A stretch of DNA of 64,000 nt, taken from the NCBI GenBank assembly GCA_027559495.1, contig JAMXSV010000010.1, forward strand, positions 1,922,001 through 1,986,000. Reading direction: 5' to 3'. The stretch is from Aurifilum marmelostoma (lineage: Eukaryota > Ascomycota > Sordariomycetes > Diaporthales > Cryphonectriaceae). The notes under the pieces are model-generated. The model saw only the letters and a list, made by a program, of their open reading frames with translations. It was not told where the DNA came from and did not search any database. A program made the translations under genes and the position numbers. Numbering within the stretch: the first letter of the stretch is position 1; each line of letters opens with the position of its first letter. Below are positions 46,650 to 58,831 of the stretch, one piece after another.

Positions 46650-48571
46650 TTATTCCTCAAACGCTTGTAGTTCCGTGTACTGTGGCTCTCTCACCAACCT
46701 CGACAGACCCGCCCACACAAGAGGTCTCCGCATCTCAGCCACGACGTCGGCCAAGGTCATGCCCTGTGCGAACCCCGTCCTCTGCAGTGCGCTCTGCCTA
46801 GCCTTACTGCGGACGACAACCACAGCCCTGACAGCTGTGATGCCCACTATAAGGCCCACGACAACCAAGATGCCCTGCAGGACCGCCAGCCACAGCGACG
46901 ACCCCCCTCGCGTTGCCCACGGACCGGTCGACGGGCTGCGAGTGCTTGAGCACCATGCCGTGCTCGTCGACCGCAGCCACCCGCAGGTAGCGGGGCATAT
47001 CATCCGAGACCGCAAAGGCGGCCTCGAAGCCGTCCTTGGCCTGCACGTCGAGGTCCTCAAAGACGTCCCCGCTGACGCCGTCCCAGTCCGCGCCCTGGAG
47101 CACCCAGCTGCGGACCTCGGTCGCGCCGTTCCAGCTGGCGTAGAGCACGCCCTCCGGCGGCGACAGCGAGGTGACGGGGCTGTACCACGGCCGGCCGGCC
47201 CACTGCGTCGTCTTGAAGCCCCGGTAGCTCGTCACCATGCCGAGCTGCCAGATCAGCCAGGGCGCCAGCCGCACGTCGCAGAGCACCTCGCCGTCTGCCG
47301 CGAACTCGGTCACGGTCGGGTAGAAGCCGTAGTCGACCAGCACGTTGCCGCTGCCGCCCTCGAGCACCTGCACCGAGCCCTGGCTCTCGGCCAGCTTGGG
47401 GTGCGCCGGGTCGTAGTAGTCGTGCACCACCCCGGCGGCCATGGCCTCGGTGTCGATCCGGAGCACCAGCCCGCGGCTGTGGTCGCCCGTGTACCGCCTC
47501 CCCCCGTTGGTGGACTTGGCGTTGTCGAACAGGGTGAGCGTGTCGTTTCCGTGCCATCTCGCGTGGTGCTGCCAGGAGAAATCCGTGGCACGGCCCCCCG
47601 ACAGGTCTGCAAACATGTTCTCCTTGCCGCCCAGGATCCACACGGTCTCGCCCTGCGGGTTGATGCAGATGACCTGGTGGGTGTGCCGGCCCGAGATGAT
47701 GTAGTTGCCGTGGTGGTCCTTGTCGATGCTGTTGATATGGAAATAGTCAAAGCCCGAGCCCGGGTCTCTGCCGTGGTCCGAGGATCCCGTGTAGGTCCGC
47801 ATCGAGTCCCCCACGGGGATGTGCTCAGATGCACGCCATTCAAAGAGCAGCTTGCCAGTCTCCATGTCAACCTCCTGGAAGATGCTGTCCAGGATCCAGC
47901 CGTCCTGGGGACCACCTCGGGCAGACAGGTCGGCCGGCTGGGGGTAGTAGACGGTCATGAGTGCCGTGTCCTCAGCCGTGATGCGGAACTCATGGATGTC
48001 GCCCTTTAGGTCCTGGCCTCTTGTCTCGACGGCCTCGACAGTCTTGACCACCTGGTACGTCTCGTCCAGCTATTCTCGGTTAGAGAAGGTGAGTGATGGT
48101 TAATGGGATGAGATACTAATCCAGGCAGGAGGAAAGACTCATACCACGTAGTAGCTGCCCATGCCGTATCGGTGCTCGTTGCCATCCTTTCCAGCCCAAA
48201 ACGTCACATGAGGCTTGCCCTTGTACATCTGGATCTTGAAGTCGGTAATATCCTGACCGTCCTCTCCAAACACCTCCGCAGTCATCCATACCAGATCGCC
48301 CCTCGCGTCCAGGATCACAGGGCCCGAATGGGCCACATAGCTCCCCCCTAGGCGCGAAGAGGAAGTAGCCGTCGGCACAGGAGTCATGCCACTGGAGGAA
48401 GTTGAGACGTGGTGCGCCCAGGCCCAACGTTGTGTACCACGTCCTCGGCCAGAGCCCGTAGAAGCCCCAGTCGTATAGATGGGTGGACTGTAATATGTCA
48501 TGGCCGCTGGTACAAGTCGTGAGGATGAAGAGGACCGTGAGAGCCTGGCGGCAGAGCCACATGCACACCAT
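46650..48571 (-). CDS. Arylsulfotransferase-family (ASST) membrane protein, frame broken twice at G runs
   Basis: Exon 1 is 48571-48145 and exon 2 is 48069-46650. A signal peptide (residues about 1-23) is followed by the ASST-type beta-propeller: NFLQWHDSCADGYFLFAPRG, SGPVILDARGDLVWM, DIHEFRITAEDTAL, FDYFHINSIDKDHHGNYIIS and WILGGKENMF. A C-terminal transmembrane helix (LWLAVLQGILVVVGLIVGI) and a basic cytosolic tail ending TELQAFEE follow. Bacterial relatives transfer sulfate between phenols; the fungal activity is not established. The frame changes at two plus-strand C6 runs, 48343-48348 (after FAPRG) and 46902-46907 (just before the membrane helix). One base less in each gives a continuous protein of about 614 residues. 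The intron is normal, with CTAAC before its acceptor. Confidence 0.88.
46902..46907. other. C6 run at frameshift site, ASST gene
   Basis: The extracellular domain and the C-terminal membrane helix are in different frames on either side of this run. Confidence 0.75.
48343..48348. other. C6 run at frameshift site, ASST gene
   Basis: The frame changes exactly here between FLFAPRG and SYVAHSGPVILD, which are contiguous in the family. Confidence 0.8.
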
Positions 48572-50072
48572 GGTCTGGACGTTTGCTTTATATCAAGGAC
48601 ATTTGGGCCCCTCGGCGGATGGAAACAGGATGTGATGGTGAGGGTGGTGAGATATTATTATTGTTATTATATATCAGAGCAGGAGGATGAGGTCGATTGA
48701 CCACAATTCTCTCTTCAGATGGGCGATGATTTAAAGAACGGACAGGGAGAGAAAGGGAAAGAGCCAAAGATGGAAAAGAAAAGCATAGCATCAAAATAAG
48801 AACCCTTCCCAGATTGAAGACCCCGTAGTAGGGGCTAGAGGGGCAAAATTCAGCTAGTAGGCCTTATCGCCGAGGTCGAGACTGTATTAAACCAAGACGT
48901 GGAATGGAAGGCGTCTCCTCGTCCTTCTGTCTTGTACGTAATTACTTGTCTTTCCTTGTCTATTCAACCCCATTTTCCTCTTCAGTCCTTTGGTCTGTAG
49001 GCGTCTCAATCCTTGCCCTCTTTCCTCTCTATTTCCGCATTCCATTCCATCCTCATTTTCTGTAATATTCACAGTTGAGTGAGTCTTGATACGCATTCAA
49101 ATTCCTCGAACAAGACGCGCGTCCGTTCCCGAGCAGGTGGGTCTCAGCTTTGTGTCGTGCCCCGTACGCTTGGTGGGCGACGGCGAGATCCGAGACAAGC
49201 CCGTGCTATATATTTCTATGACTCTCTGCTATGGTGTGAGGTGGAGGAAGTGCAAGATGGCAGACTAGATAGGATGGATGGTAAATTTGTCAAATATAGA
49301 GTTCGAGGTTCTCCAGTGGTGTCGATATTGTCATTATTTGTCTTCCTTGAGGTCCACGTAATTATACAAGAACGCCGCGATCGGGCAGCCTCAGAGGGTT
49401 GGAAGATTGGACATGCACCCGAGTATTGAAGCAGTCTCTACTCATCTCGACTGTCCTGCACCCAGAGAAGAGGACGACGTCTGGTGATGTGCCAATCCAC
49501 TGCCCCATCTACATGTAGATCTGCTGTTCCATGTGGTGAGACCCTTTTTCTTCTTCTTTCCTTTGCCTTCTCGTCATCCTGCCTATCACTGATTGATCCT
49601 GCCCCTCCCTCTGCATAAGTACAGTACCGTATATATCAACTCCTCCGTCCGAGGGAAACAAAATGACACTTCATGCCCGCAGACTGTAGAAAGGCACCCT
49701 GCACCTAGACAGGATCTGTTACAAACGGAGGGTATCCGAGGCCCTGCAAGACCCTCTACAGTAGTGGTCCTTCGTCCCACCGCATCCACACCGACCACGC
49801 TACAGTGGTTGATGCCCGACATCCGTAGTGGGTGTGGTTCCAGCGTTCTGCTCGATGGGAGAAAGACCCTCACTCACTGAAGACCCACTCGCTCAGCTGT
49901 CTCGATTTGTCTATTGACGCTCAAAGCCAAATTCCCATCTCACCCGAAAGGCGGCGAACTTAAGAACTGCACAGGCACTTTTCAGGGCAGGCCTCAGAGC
50001 CACCTCCGTAGACTCTGAATACTACTTGGGTACTATATGTATACTCAAATATATATATATATATATACCAAC
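48572..50072. other. Intergenic, 1.5 kb
   Basis: This is the promoter side of the ASST gene and 3' side of the GH35 gene. A TA dinucleotide repeat lies at 50049-50067, next to the GH35 stop codon. I see no gene. Confidence 0.55.
50049..50067. repeat. (TA)n repeat at the 3' end of the GH35 gene
   Basis: Alternating AT, six bases past the stop codon on the minus strand, so it probably lies in the 3' UTR and may help 3'-end formation. Confidence 0.8.
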
Positions 50073-50504
50073 TCAGTTATAAGCCAGCCGATCACTCGTC
50101 CACCCAGGCCGCAGGTACTCGGCATCAAACCCCATATCATACCCCGTACTATGCACATACTCCAGGCTCCAGTCCACCTCGACCTCGGCCCCCTGCGCGC
50201 TCTGGCTCCACACCGTCACGGCGATGGTGTTGTCCCCGTTGTAGTCCAGCACCCCCGTGGGCACGGGGAAGTTGATCTGGTTGCCGATATAAGGGTAATA
50301 CCGCGCATACTGGTACCCGTTGACAAACAGCAGCACGCGCGCCTCGTTGGTGGAGCCCGGGCTCGACGGCACAAACGTGCTGCTGCTGGTCCCGTTGCCG
50401 GGGGACGCGAGCAGGAACGAGACGGACACGTCCAGCCCGGCGGGCACAGAGAGCGGCACCACGGTGCGGAAGACCCTCACCCCGGCCCCCGGCACGGCGA
50501 GAGC

Positions 50505-50535
<31 letters not shown>

Positions 50536-53500
50536 CTGGTGGTGGTGGTGTTGCCGTCCGCGACCGGGGCCCAGTCCTCGTCCGGGTACCCTGGGAGGTG
50601 TGCACCGACGCGCTCCGCCCACAGCCCGCCCTCGTTGTAGGGGCCCCGCACGGGATCGATGTTGCTCTCCCCGCCCGCGGTGCCGGCGATCTTCCACCCG
50701 GTAAAAGCATACGGGCCCTCGGAGCCAAGCAGCGTCGCGTTGTAGATGCCCCGCGCCGTGACCGCCCCGGAAGTCTCGTCGTGGCCCGAGTTGTCCATGA
50801 CCACGACCAAGACGTTCTCCGCGCCCGCCGCGGCAAGCGTGGCGTTGGCGAAGGAGAAGGACGCGTTGCCCGTGGCCAGGTCCGCGGTGCCGAGGAACGA
50901 GCCGATCAGCGCGCCGTTGAGCCAGGCCGAGTAGCCGAAGGCGGTGCCGCCTGTGATGTTGAGGTAGACGCCCGTCTGGGAGGCGCTGGGGAAGGTGGCG
51001 CGGTAGATGTGGGTGCCTACGTGGATGTGGTACTCGTCTACGTAGAGGACTGGGTTGTTGGAGGCTGGGGGGATGGGGTTGGTGCTGTTGGTGATGTTGG
51101 CGGCTGTGTGGGGGGTGGAGGGAGAGGAGAGGTTAGCTATAGGACTCTATCTCGGTGAGGGGGGGGGGGGTTCAGGGGAGGAGGAGCATGCGTGGAAACG
51201 TACTGATCCAGGTAGTTGAGGAGACGGTGTAGTTGGCCTGGATCTCAGGCAGACTATCGTGCCACTTCCACCCGCTGAGAGCCGGCAGGGTGAAGGCCTC
51301 AGGACCATCCACGGTGGCAGTCAGCATGTTGCCGTCCCTGGTGGCGATGGCGAGTGGCTTCCCGTTCCACGTAACTGCTTGCACGGACGGCGCAAAGATG
51401 GTGATTGGCTCTGTCGAGTTGTCGACGTCTCCCGTGAGCTGGAGCGTGTGGTTGGATGTGATGGAGGCCGAGCGGACGAGGTATGGGCCCTGGACGAGTA
51501 CTGTTGCTCGTGTCAGTCTTCATATTGATCACACAGGACACCCACTCTCTCTTTTCTCTCGTTTACTCACCAGTGTTGTCTTCAGGATACATCGGATCAT
51601 TGCCCAGGTTCGGCGCCCAAAAGACGTACGCGGCGTCCCGGTCCAGAATCACAACGCGCGACCCATCGCCCAGGTCCACAACCGTCATGCCGCTGGTGCT
51701 GGAGAAGTTGATGGCCACGCTCGAGTTGCCAGGAACAATGCTGACGGCCGTCGTCGAGGACGAGCTGTTGGAGGCCGAGGCCAGGCGCGCAGAGGTCACG
51801 CCCTCGACCACGAGCTCGCCCGCCTCGCCAGCAGGCACCCACACGGCGAGCACCTCGCCCGCGTCCATGACCGAGTACGTCAGCACCTCGGCGGTCGAGT
51901 ACAGCAGGTTCTTGCTGCCGAACTTGAAATCCGTGGGCAGGACCTTGGCGCTGTGCCCGTTGATGGTGATGCTGCCGCCGTACTGCGGCACCGTCAGCGG
52001 GCCGCGGGACGTGTTGACGTCCAGGGTGAAGGTGTCGACGGAGCTTGACGTCGAGTCCCCGTGCATGACGACGTAGAAGCCGGCGCCCGTCTCCTCGTTG
52101 CGCAGGGCAGACGTGTTGATGGCCTGGTTGCTCGCCAGGCCCGGCCCGCTCCAGACCTGCTCCGTCACGGCGAGGTCCTTGGCCACCCGCGTGAACATGG
52201 TCAGGAGCTTGGTCTCGTAGTACTTGGGCCCGATGACCCGGTTCTCGCTGACGGGGCTCGAGTAGTCGTAGCTGGTGCCCACGACGGGTGTGGCCAGCCA
52301 GCCCCAGTTGGTGCCGCCGTAGAGCATGTACAGCGACACGGCCGTGACCCTCTGGTAGATGAGGTTCCTGTAGAACATGTTGACGAACTCGACGCCCAGG
52401 TCGCCCGGGCAGCCTCCCTCGGGCCCGCCGTAGCTCAGGTAGCTCCCGCCCTGGAACTCGGGCATGAAGTTGGGCTGCGTCGGCGAGAAGCTGGCAAAGT
52501 ACTCGTCGTACTCGGCCACCTTGTACGCCACGTACTCGCCGTTGGTGCCGGTGCAGACGGACAGGTCGCACGACCAGCAGCTCGGGTAGCTGTCGAGCCC
52601 GACCACGTCCACGTTGCCCGTGACGTTGCTGAAGTCCCTGCTCCAGCTGTAGGCGTTCATGTTGGGGTCGTTGTGCGTCAGCGGGATGTCGATGCCGTTG
52701 GCCCGGGCGCTGGCCTCGAGCAGGGCCATGTAGTCGTCCTCGGGCGCGTCGGGCGTCCGCGTCGCCACGTCGGTCCACTGCTCGCCCAGCTCGTTCTCCA
52801 CCTGGAACAGGACCACGTTGCCGCCGTTGGTGATGAGGTGCGGCGCGATCACCTGCGACACCCCGGACCAGTACGGCGTCCAGGCCTCTGTGTAGCGAGA
52901 GTCGTTGTTCCGCAGCGTGCCGTAGGCGCCGGTGGTCACCCACAGAGGGAAGCCTCCGGCATTGGTCTCGGCATTGATGTAAGGTCTGGAGGGGTGTTAG
53001 AGCCTGAGCAGCAGCAGCAGCAGCAGCAGCAGTAGAAGGAGGAGGACTAGGGTGTCAGCAGTGAACGAGAGAGAGAGTGTGTGACTTACCCTGGCCGGAC
53101 GAGAACGTAGAGGCCGAGATCCTTTGCAAGCGTCAGGATACTGGTAAAGTTGTGTGCACCGGTGGTAAAGTCGAGGGTCGATTCGGAGGCGGCATGATAG
53201 CCCCAGTGGCAGTAGATGGAGAAGGCATTGAAGCTGGTGGATGACGCATCCTCATGTCAGTCCGGAGTCTCATCACGAGTCTATAGAGATGAAGATGAAC
53301 AAATCACACTCACCCTGCGGCTTTGATCTTTTCGAGCAAGTCCTGCCAGAGCTCGGGGCTATCCTCATATCATCAGCATCGCATTCCCAGAACAGTCTGC
53401 CCGTGCATCTCAACTACTCACACTGGGAACCGCCAGTAATGAAACTATACAAGCCATTGAATCAAACAATTAGTATATACATTTCCTCTTCTCATCATGA

Positions 53501-53814
53501 CGAAGAAGAAGAGAAAGAAAAAAAGAGAAAAAAACACCAAAGACACGCACCTCGCCAGAGAAGATAAACAATCTCTCGCCATTAATCTTGAAACTGTAAT
53601 GGTCCCTAGACAGAGGCAGAAGAGGTCAAGTCAACATCATTATTACCCCAGAGCTCGAAGAGGTGATCACCAACCATTCAACCAGATCCGTCAGGCCATC
53701 ATTATGAAGCGGCCACTCAGTCGTGTTCGTCGTCGTCGTCGTCGTCGTCTGGGCCGCGCAGAGTCCAGCCGAGACCAAGGCCCACGCCAGGCCAAGGGTC
53801 CGAGAGAGCAACAT
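50073..53814 (-). CDS. lacA: Secreted GH35 beta-galactosidase, eight exons
   Basis: Exons are 53814-53675, 53605-53551, 53444-53422, 53358-53314, 53233-53090, 52985-51571, 51500-51204 and 51103-50073, all in phase, giving 1049 residues, the usual length for fungal extracellular enzymes. Residues 1-21 form a signal peptide. The TIM barrel starts with FKINGERLFIFSGEFHYWRFPV, split over exons 2-4. It carries the acid/base Glu in FQVENELG and the nucleophile Glu in MPEFQGGS, the hallmarks of the retaining family 35. Beta-sandwich domains follow, with many Asn-glycosylation sites. The enzyme removes terminal beta-galactose from lactose-like sugars, pectin side chains or xyloglucan. Unusual is a Thr/Ser homopolymer insert near 50512-50550, coded by trinucleotide repeats. 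The symbol is by analogy to Aspergillus; exact orthology is not shown. Confidence 0.95.
50512..50550. repeat. Trinucleotide repeat coding poly-Ser/poly-Thr
   Basis: CTG-type units followed by GTG units on the plus strand read as Ser and Thr runs on the coding strand of the GH35 gene. Confidence 0.85.
53007..53032. repeat. (CAG)8 repeat in a GH35 intron
   Basis: A perfect trinucleotide repeat lies within the intron at 52986-53089. It is noncoding in the spliced model. Confidence 0.9.
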
Positions 53815-55102
53815 TGTTTCGTCGCCGTCAGCGTCAGTCACGGGCAACTCCTGAGCCTAGAGGAAACAACCACACGCACATACACACACTCTCACATGCT
53901 TCCGATCATGATGTTATATATCTTTCCCATTCTCCCCTCCCCCTCTCCCCCCCACCACCCAATCTCCCCATGCAAAGATCCCCGCTTATTACGCTCATCA
54001 ATCCAAAAATGCATACCCACCTGCACCAACAAGCTAAAAAAAGCACTACAGTACATGCTGCACTGCACACTGCACCCGCAGAGAAAGAAGGGGCAAAGAT
54101 GGATTGGGAGAAGGGGGGGGGGGATGGATGTTTCCCTGTGCCCCCCCCCCCGTTGGATTTTTCCACCGGCCAGAATTCTTCCGTGGCCCGTCGGCCCTGT
54201 CCTGTCTAGCTTCCTTCTCACTCTTCCTCTGCATCTCCTCTTTTAGCCGCAGCAGTAGGCTTTTTCTTGTTCGTAAACATCCAAAGAAAATAAAAATCCA
54301 CATAGTGTTTGGGCCAACGGCTTTTTATTTTACTGCTGCGGTGAACAAGGTGAGCTAGGCACGCCGTCATTGCGGGGGAGGTTTTGCCTGATGTGGTGTT
54401 GGTGAGGTGTCATTGCAGATAGAACCCCCATGCTTGGGTTCCTGGGCAAGCCGGGGGTTTACGTGGTAGCTCAGGGCTGGATGGAAGGGTATTTTGTGGG
54501 TAGGCATGCAGAGGAAAAGGTTGTCCCTGTCGCTCACCCACCCTCCTCCCTCCATCGCCTTGCCGAGGCCGAGACAAACGCACACACACGCTGGGGCGGA
54601 CCCATGATGAGTTCGTCCCAAGTCTGGTCGTTCCGGCCTGTGATACGACCTTGGGGACGTGTGGTTTGTGCAATGTAATTACATAGTAATTTGTATACAC
54701 TATGAAAGGTGTGGTTATTACAAATATATGTACTAATGCTTCAACCAGAGTGTCTCCTGTCCCATGTACCCCGTCCCGGATGAGTCTTTTGTCGCCTTGC
54801 CACCTGCCAGCCCCTCTTCCCCCTCCTCCTCATGAGCCATGACCGAGTCTTGTGATCCCATACCCGGAAAACCCTTTACACTTTAAACACATATTACCAC
54901 CTACAGACCCCTTGGAATAGCAAGATCTGACCTCCCCATCCCCTCCCACGCTGGGTTTCAGCGAAGCAGAGCGATTTCAAAAGCACAATGATTCCCACCA
55001 GCAAGAAGAAGCACGCTCGCTTTTTCTGAATTCCAAGATCCGAAGCTTTTCGGTCCAGATGCCCTTGATGCATGGCAGCCCAACTCTCTGCTGCCGCCGC
55101 CT
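53815..55102. other. Intergenic, 1.3 kb
   Basis: This contains the GH35 promoter, a C-rich tract at 53930-53960, a G9-type run at about 54112-54121, a C10 run at 54141-54150 and the 3' flank of the LRR gene. I see no gene. Confidence 0.55.
53914..53921 (-). promoter_or_regulatory. Candidate TATA box of the GH35 gene
   Basis: ATATATAA on the minus strand lies about 100 bases upstream of the GH35 start codon, a usual distance for a fungal core promoter. It is placed by sequence only. Confidence 0.45.
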
Positions 55103-58100
55103 TTAGTCCACATCACTAGCATCATCCTCCCCGGCAATCCCTCTCTCGGCCTTCCAGGCGGCCATTTCCGCAACAGGAACACGGCCTCTGAGCCATCTGA
55201 GTGTTGCCTCCGTACCCCTCTCTAGCACGTTGAAGCGCGGCACTCTGAACCGGTTCCCAGTAGCGTCGAAACGTTCTAGCCCCCCGGGGCCCCCCAGTAG
55301 GCCGATGTGCGGTTTCAGGTGCGCAATGTCGTTGTTCGAGACATCGACAATCTTGAAGCCACGGATGCTCTCGTGATCCAGCTCGGCGAGGTGGTTGTTT
55401 GCGGCGAGGAGGACCGTCAGCTTGGGGAACGCATCCCGCAGGAGCTGCCCTCCCTTCTCCCTGTCGCTGCTCGAGGGCAGGGAGGCGATACGGTTGACGC
55501 TGACATCCAGCTTCTCGAGGTTGGCAGCGCCGAGATGGCTCATCAGCGGCGCAACGCTCGTGATGTGGTTCGAGGATAGGTTGAGCTCCTTGAGAGCAGG
55601 CAGCTCCAGCACCTCGCCGCTGCCCAGGTACGCCTCGCCCACAAGCTGATTGTGCGCAAGCGAGAGCGTCGTCAGGGTCTCGGCGAAAAAGGTCAACGAC
55701 TCTGGTAGCGACGCGAAGAGATTATGCTGCAGGTGGACCTGTCGGATCTGGTGGTTGTTGGCAAGCTTGGAGCAGGCCACGGGGTGAAGAGATGAGGACT
55801 GCGAGTTGGACCTGTCGAGCAAGCCGCCAGGCTTCACCTCCCACGACAGGGCGGCACCTGAAGCGCGAGCCGCGGCAGGCGAGGCTGGTGCAGAGGTGGG
55901 TGGCGTGGCGAAATCATCAGTGTCGGTCCGCTCGTCGTCCTCGTGCTCCCCTCGGGCTTGATCCGCTGCCGACAGCTCAAAGGCACTCCCCAAGTGGCTG
56001 ACCTCGTCGCTCGTGATCGCCTCGGCGATCAGTCCATCCTCGCCGCCAAAGCCATCTGCTTCTACGGGGGAAGGAGGCGCCAGGCGCGCCGCCAACATCT
56101 CTTTCAGGTCCTCGGTCGAAGCAGAGACAAACTTCTTGTCTCGGAGGGGGTTGCCGCTGAGCCGCAGCATGGCCAGCTTGTCCATGCGCGCAATCTCTGC
56201 CGGGACTGTCCGGATATCATTGCTCGAGAACTCTGCGCTCCTCAGCTTCTGCAGGCTCGTGAACCCATCGGGGAAAGCATTGATGCTGTTTTCGTCTGCG
56301 GACAGCGTGGCCAGTTCGAACCACGATGAGACGTCCGGTAGAGCCTGCATACGGTTCATGGACACACATAGCTGCGTGAGTGCTGGCATGGCCAGGATGA
56401 CATTCGGGCGCACGATCCCCGTGAGCTGGTTCGAGGACACATCAAGATTCTGCATTGTAGGGAGACCCTCAACGCCATCCTCGATAAGGATGCCCGACAG
56501 CTTGTTCTTGCGAGCAATAAGCTCCGTCAGTGGCAGCTCAGACAGTATATCAAATGGTAGGGACTCGAAGCTGTTCTCAGCCAGGTTGAGGATCCGCAGG
56601 CGACGAAGTTCGGCAAAACTTGGCGGAAGCCCCTGTAGATTGTTGCCGTGAAGGTCAAGGATCTCGAGGTTGCTGAGGCGGCTGAAGCACGACTCCAGTG
56701 TACCCCATAGGAGATTCCCACCAAGCTTCAGGTCTCGGAGGGGTGTGATTTGAGAAATGGTCTCGAGGCAGTTGTTGGCAAGCCGATTAGAAGACTGTAC
56801 GAAAGTTAGCAAATTTTCAGCACAGATGTATACTCACATATACATCAATATCGTATGGCGACAGAAACGTACAAGGTTGAGAGACGTCAGCAAGGTGAGG
56901 CGCCGTAGACCAGCCGGCAAGCTGATGAGCATGTTGCCGTGCAGGTCAAGCGTCTCCAGCCCAGCGAACAGGCAGCCCTGGAAGTCTTCATCCTCAGCAA
57001 GCTCCTCCGGGTCGGCGTCCGGGAACAGCTTGTCGTCGATCATCTCGAGCTCGTTGTCCGCAGCCACGAACCTCGTGAGATCCACGCTCTCGGCCCAGCT
57101 GCCGTCATTCTTCCCGATGGACTCCAAGCTGTACATGTTGAGAACCTCAGGCGGGATCTCTTTCAGGCCAAGAGCGGCTATGTTCAGCCTACCGCTCGTC
57201 CTGGCGGTCGCGAGACGGCCCTGGAGGACCTTGGAGGCCGAGCTGGCGTCGCGTTTCAGGTTGAAGGGATCGTCAGTCAAGCCGAAATCGAATGTGTTGT
57301 CCGTGGGAATCACTGGCATCTCTGATGCTCTATCGAGTTGGGGAGCCTCCTCGTCTTGGGCTGGAGCCGGCTGAGACACGGCACGTTTAGCCGCCTTTGC
57401 CCTGGCAATCTGCTCACGAAGCGCGGCGGATGACTTTTTGAACTGCGGCGGAGGCGACTCTGGACCGGACGCAGCCGTCTGGTTGGATGTCGTGGATGCA
57501 GCAGAGAATAAGGTCTCCTCTCCCGAGGTAGTCGTCGAAGATTTCTGAGATGCTATGGAGCCCTTCCTTGGGGTTAAAGCCGGCGCGTTCGCCTTCTTCA
57601 TGGCAGGAGCTGCCGGCTTCTTCAGGGGGCTGCTGACTGACGGCACGGGGTGCAGCGGGCGAACAGCAGCCGTCCTGGGTCCAGTAGGCGAAGTCGGGTC
57701 GAGGCTCAACATGTCTATGCTCGGCGTCCTAGACCGAGCCATCCGCACCGTGGACGGCGTCGCCATCTGGCTGCGAGCGGTCCCGTTCAGTCCCATCTTC
57801 GAAGGTGTCTTCATCATGGTTCCCGTGTTTCGTCCCCGAGACGGCGTGGCGTCAATCGAAGGTAGTCTCGGTCGCAAAGGACTGTTCGGCATCATGTCTT
57901 GACCAGGACCTGAGCTGGATCCAGGCCTGCTGAGAGACATGCGCCGTGATGAGGGGTTGGAGCTTTCGGAACGCCGGCTCGAGGGGGGACGAGATTCACG
58001 CCTGCTAGCCGGCCTCGACGCCAACCCAAACGGCTCAGGCTCGAAGAAACTAGAATTTGAGACCTTGGTCCTCAGAGCTGGAGACGGTGACAGGTGTGAG

Positions 58101-58831
58101 AGTGTTTCGATTGTCCTTTCTGCCAGGGACGGGCGAGACTTGGGCGCTATGGCTCGGACCGTGTCGTCACCGAATGTATCTTCCCCGTCTATGGGGCTCT
58201 TTTGCGATTGCGAATCGCTCGACGCACCACCGCTCAATATGTTTGTTATGCTCGGGGTCCGGGTTCTTGTCAGGGTTTTCTGGGACATGTACTGCAGGGA
58301 GGGCCGTTTCCGCAACCCGGGGAGCCTCGAGGCGGGCTGTTGTTCTTGAGAGGGCTCCTGCTCGTGCACGCTGGCCATTGGATCTCGGGACAGCCGCGAG
58401 AAGCCATTGTTGGCGGTAGTTGACGGCTTCGAGAGACTCGGCTGGGAACGTATGGTAGGAAGGCTCGAGACCGGTCGGGGTCTGGGGAGGGCTCTGGTGG
58501 TGGTAGTAGTGGCAGGCTTGGAACCTGCAGCTGTTGGGGAGGCAATGCTCGTAATGTTGCCTCTTCCAAATACTGATGAACCTGATGCAAGATGTTCCCT
58601 TGATGCTGCTGAGCGCAGGCGTGGGGCCTTGGCCTCGGTTTGCTCTCCTCCTCCTCCCACTCCTCCCACTCCTCCTCCTTCTCCTCCTTCTGCTGCCGTT
58701 GCTGTTGCTGCTGCTTTGGCAAGATTATCCTTGGATGGGGTTTGTCTGATCACAGTGGATCTTGGTGTGGGCAGGCGTGACATTGGCCTGGGGAGGCCCG
58801 ATCTCCCAGCAGGTGGCCTGTTCTCGTCCAT
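55103..58831 (-). CDS. LRRC40-like leucine-rich-repeat protein with long disordered N-terminus
   Basis: Exons 58831-56873 and 56794-55103 give 1216 residues. Residues 1 to about 570 are rich in Ser, Pro, Thr and Arg with repeated SRP/SRR and TPS patterns. The LRR part opens with ARTSGRLNIAALGLKEIPPEVL and continues as repeats of LxxLxLxxNxLxxLP in two blocks. These are separated by a disordered acidic insert, and the first block closes with LSGNPLRDKKFV. The protein closes with GTEATLRWLRGRVPV, like the end of animal LRRC40. That opening, closing and two-block layout is why I name it LRRC40-like; the molecular role of this family is not known. The intron falls inside an LRR (LTSLNL to SSNRL) in phase 0. 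Two G6 runs near 55280-55296 are in frame here. The open frame runs upstream to 59188, but MDENRPPAGRSGLPRP is the likely start. Confidence 0.9.

Noticed and set aside
46633..48009. 458-codon plus-strand frame opposite the ASST gene
   Set aside because: Antisense shadow: rich in Arg, His and Val with no domain, while the minus strand carries a recognisable ASST protein.
52061..53035. 324-codon plus-strand frame opposite the GH35 gene
   Set aside because: Antisense shadow that ends in a poly-Gln read from the intronic CAG repeat.
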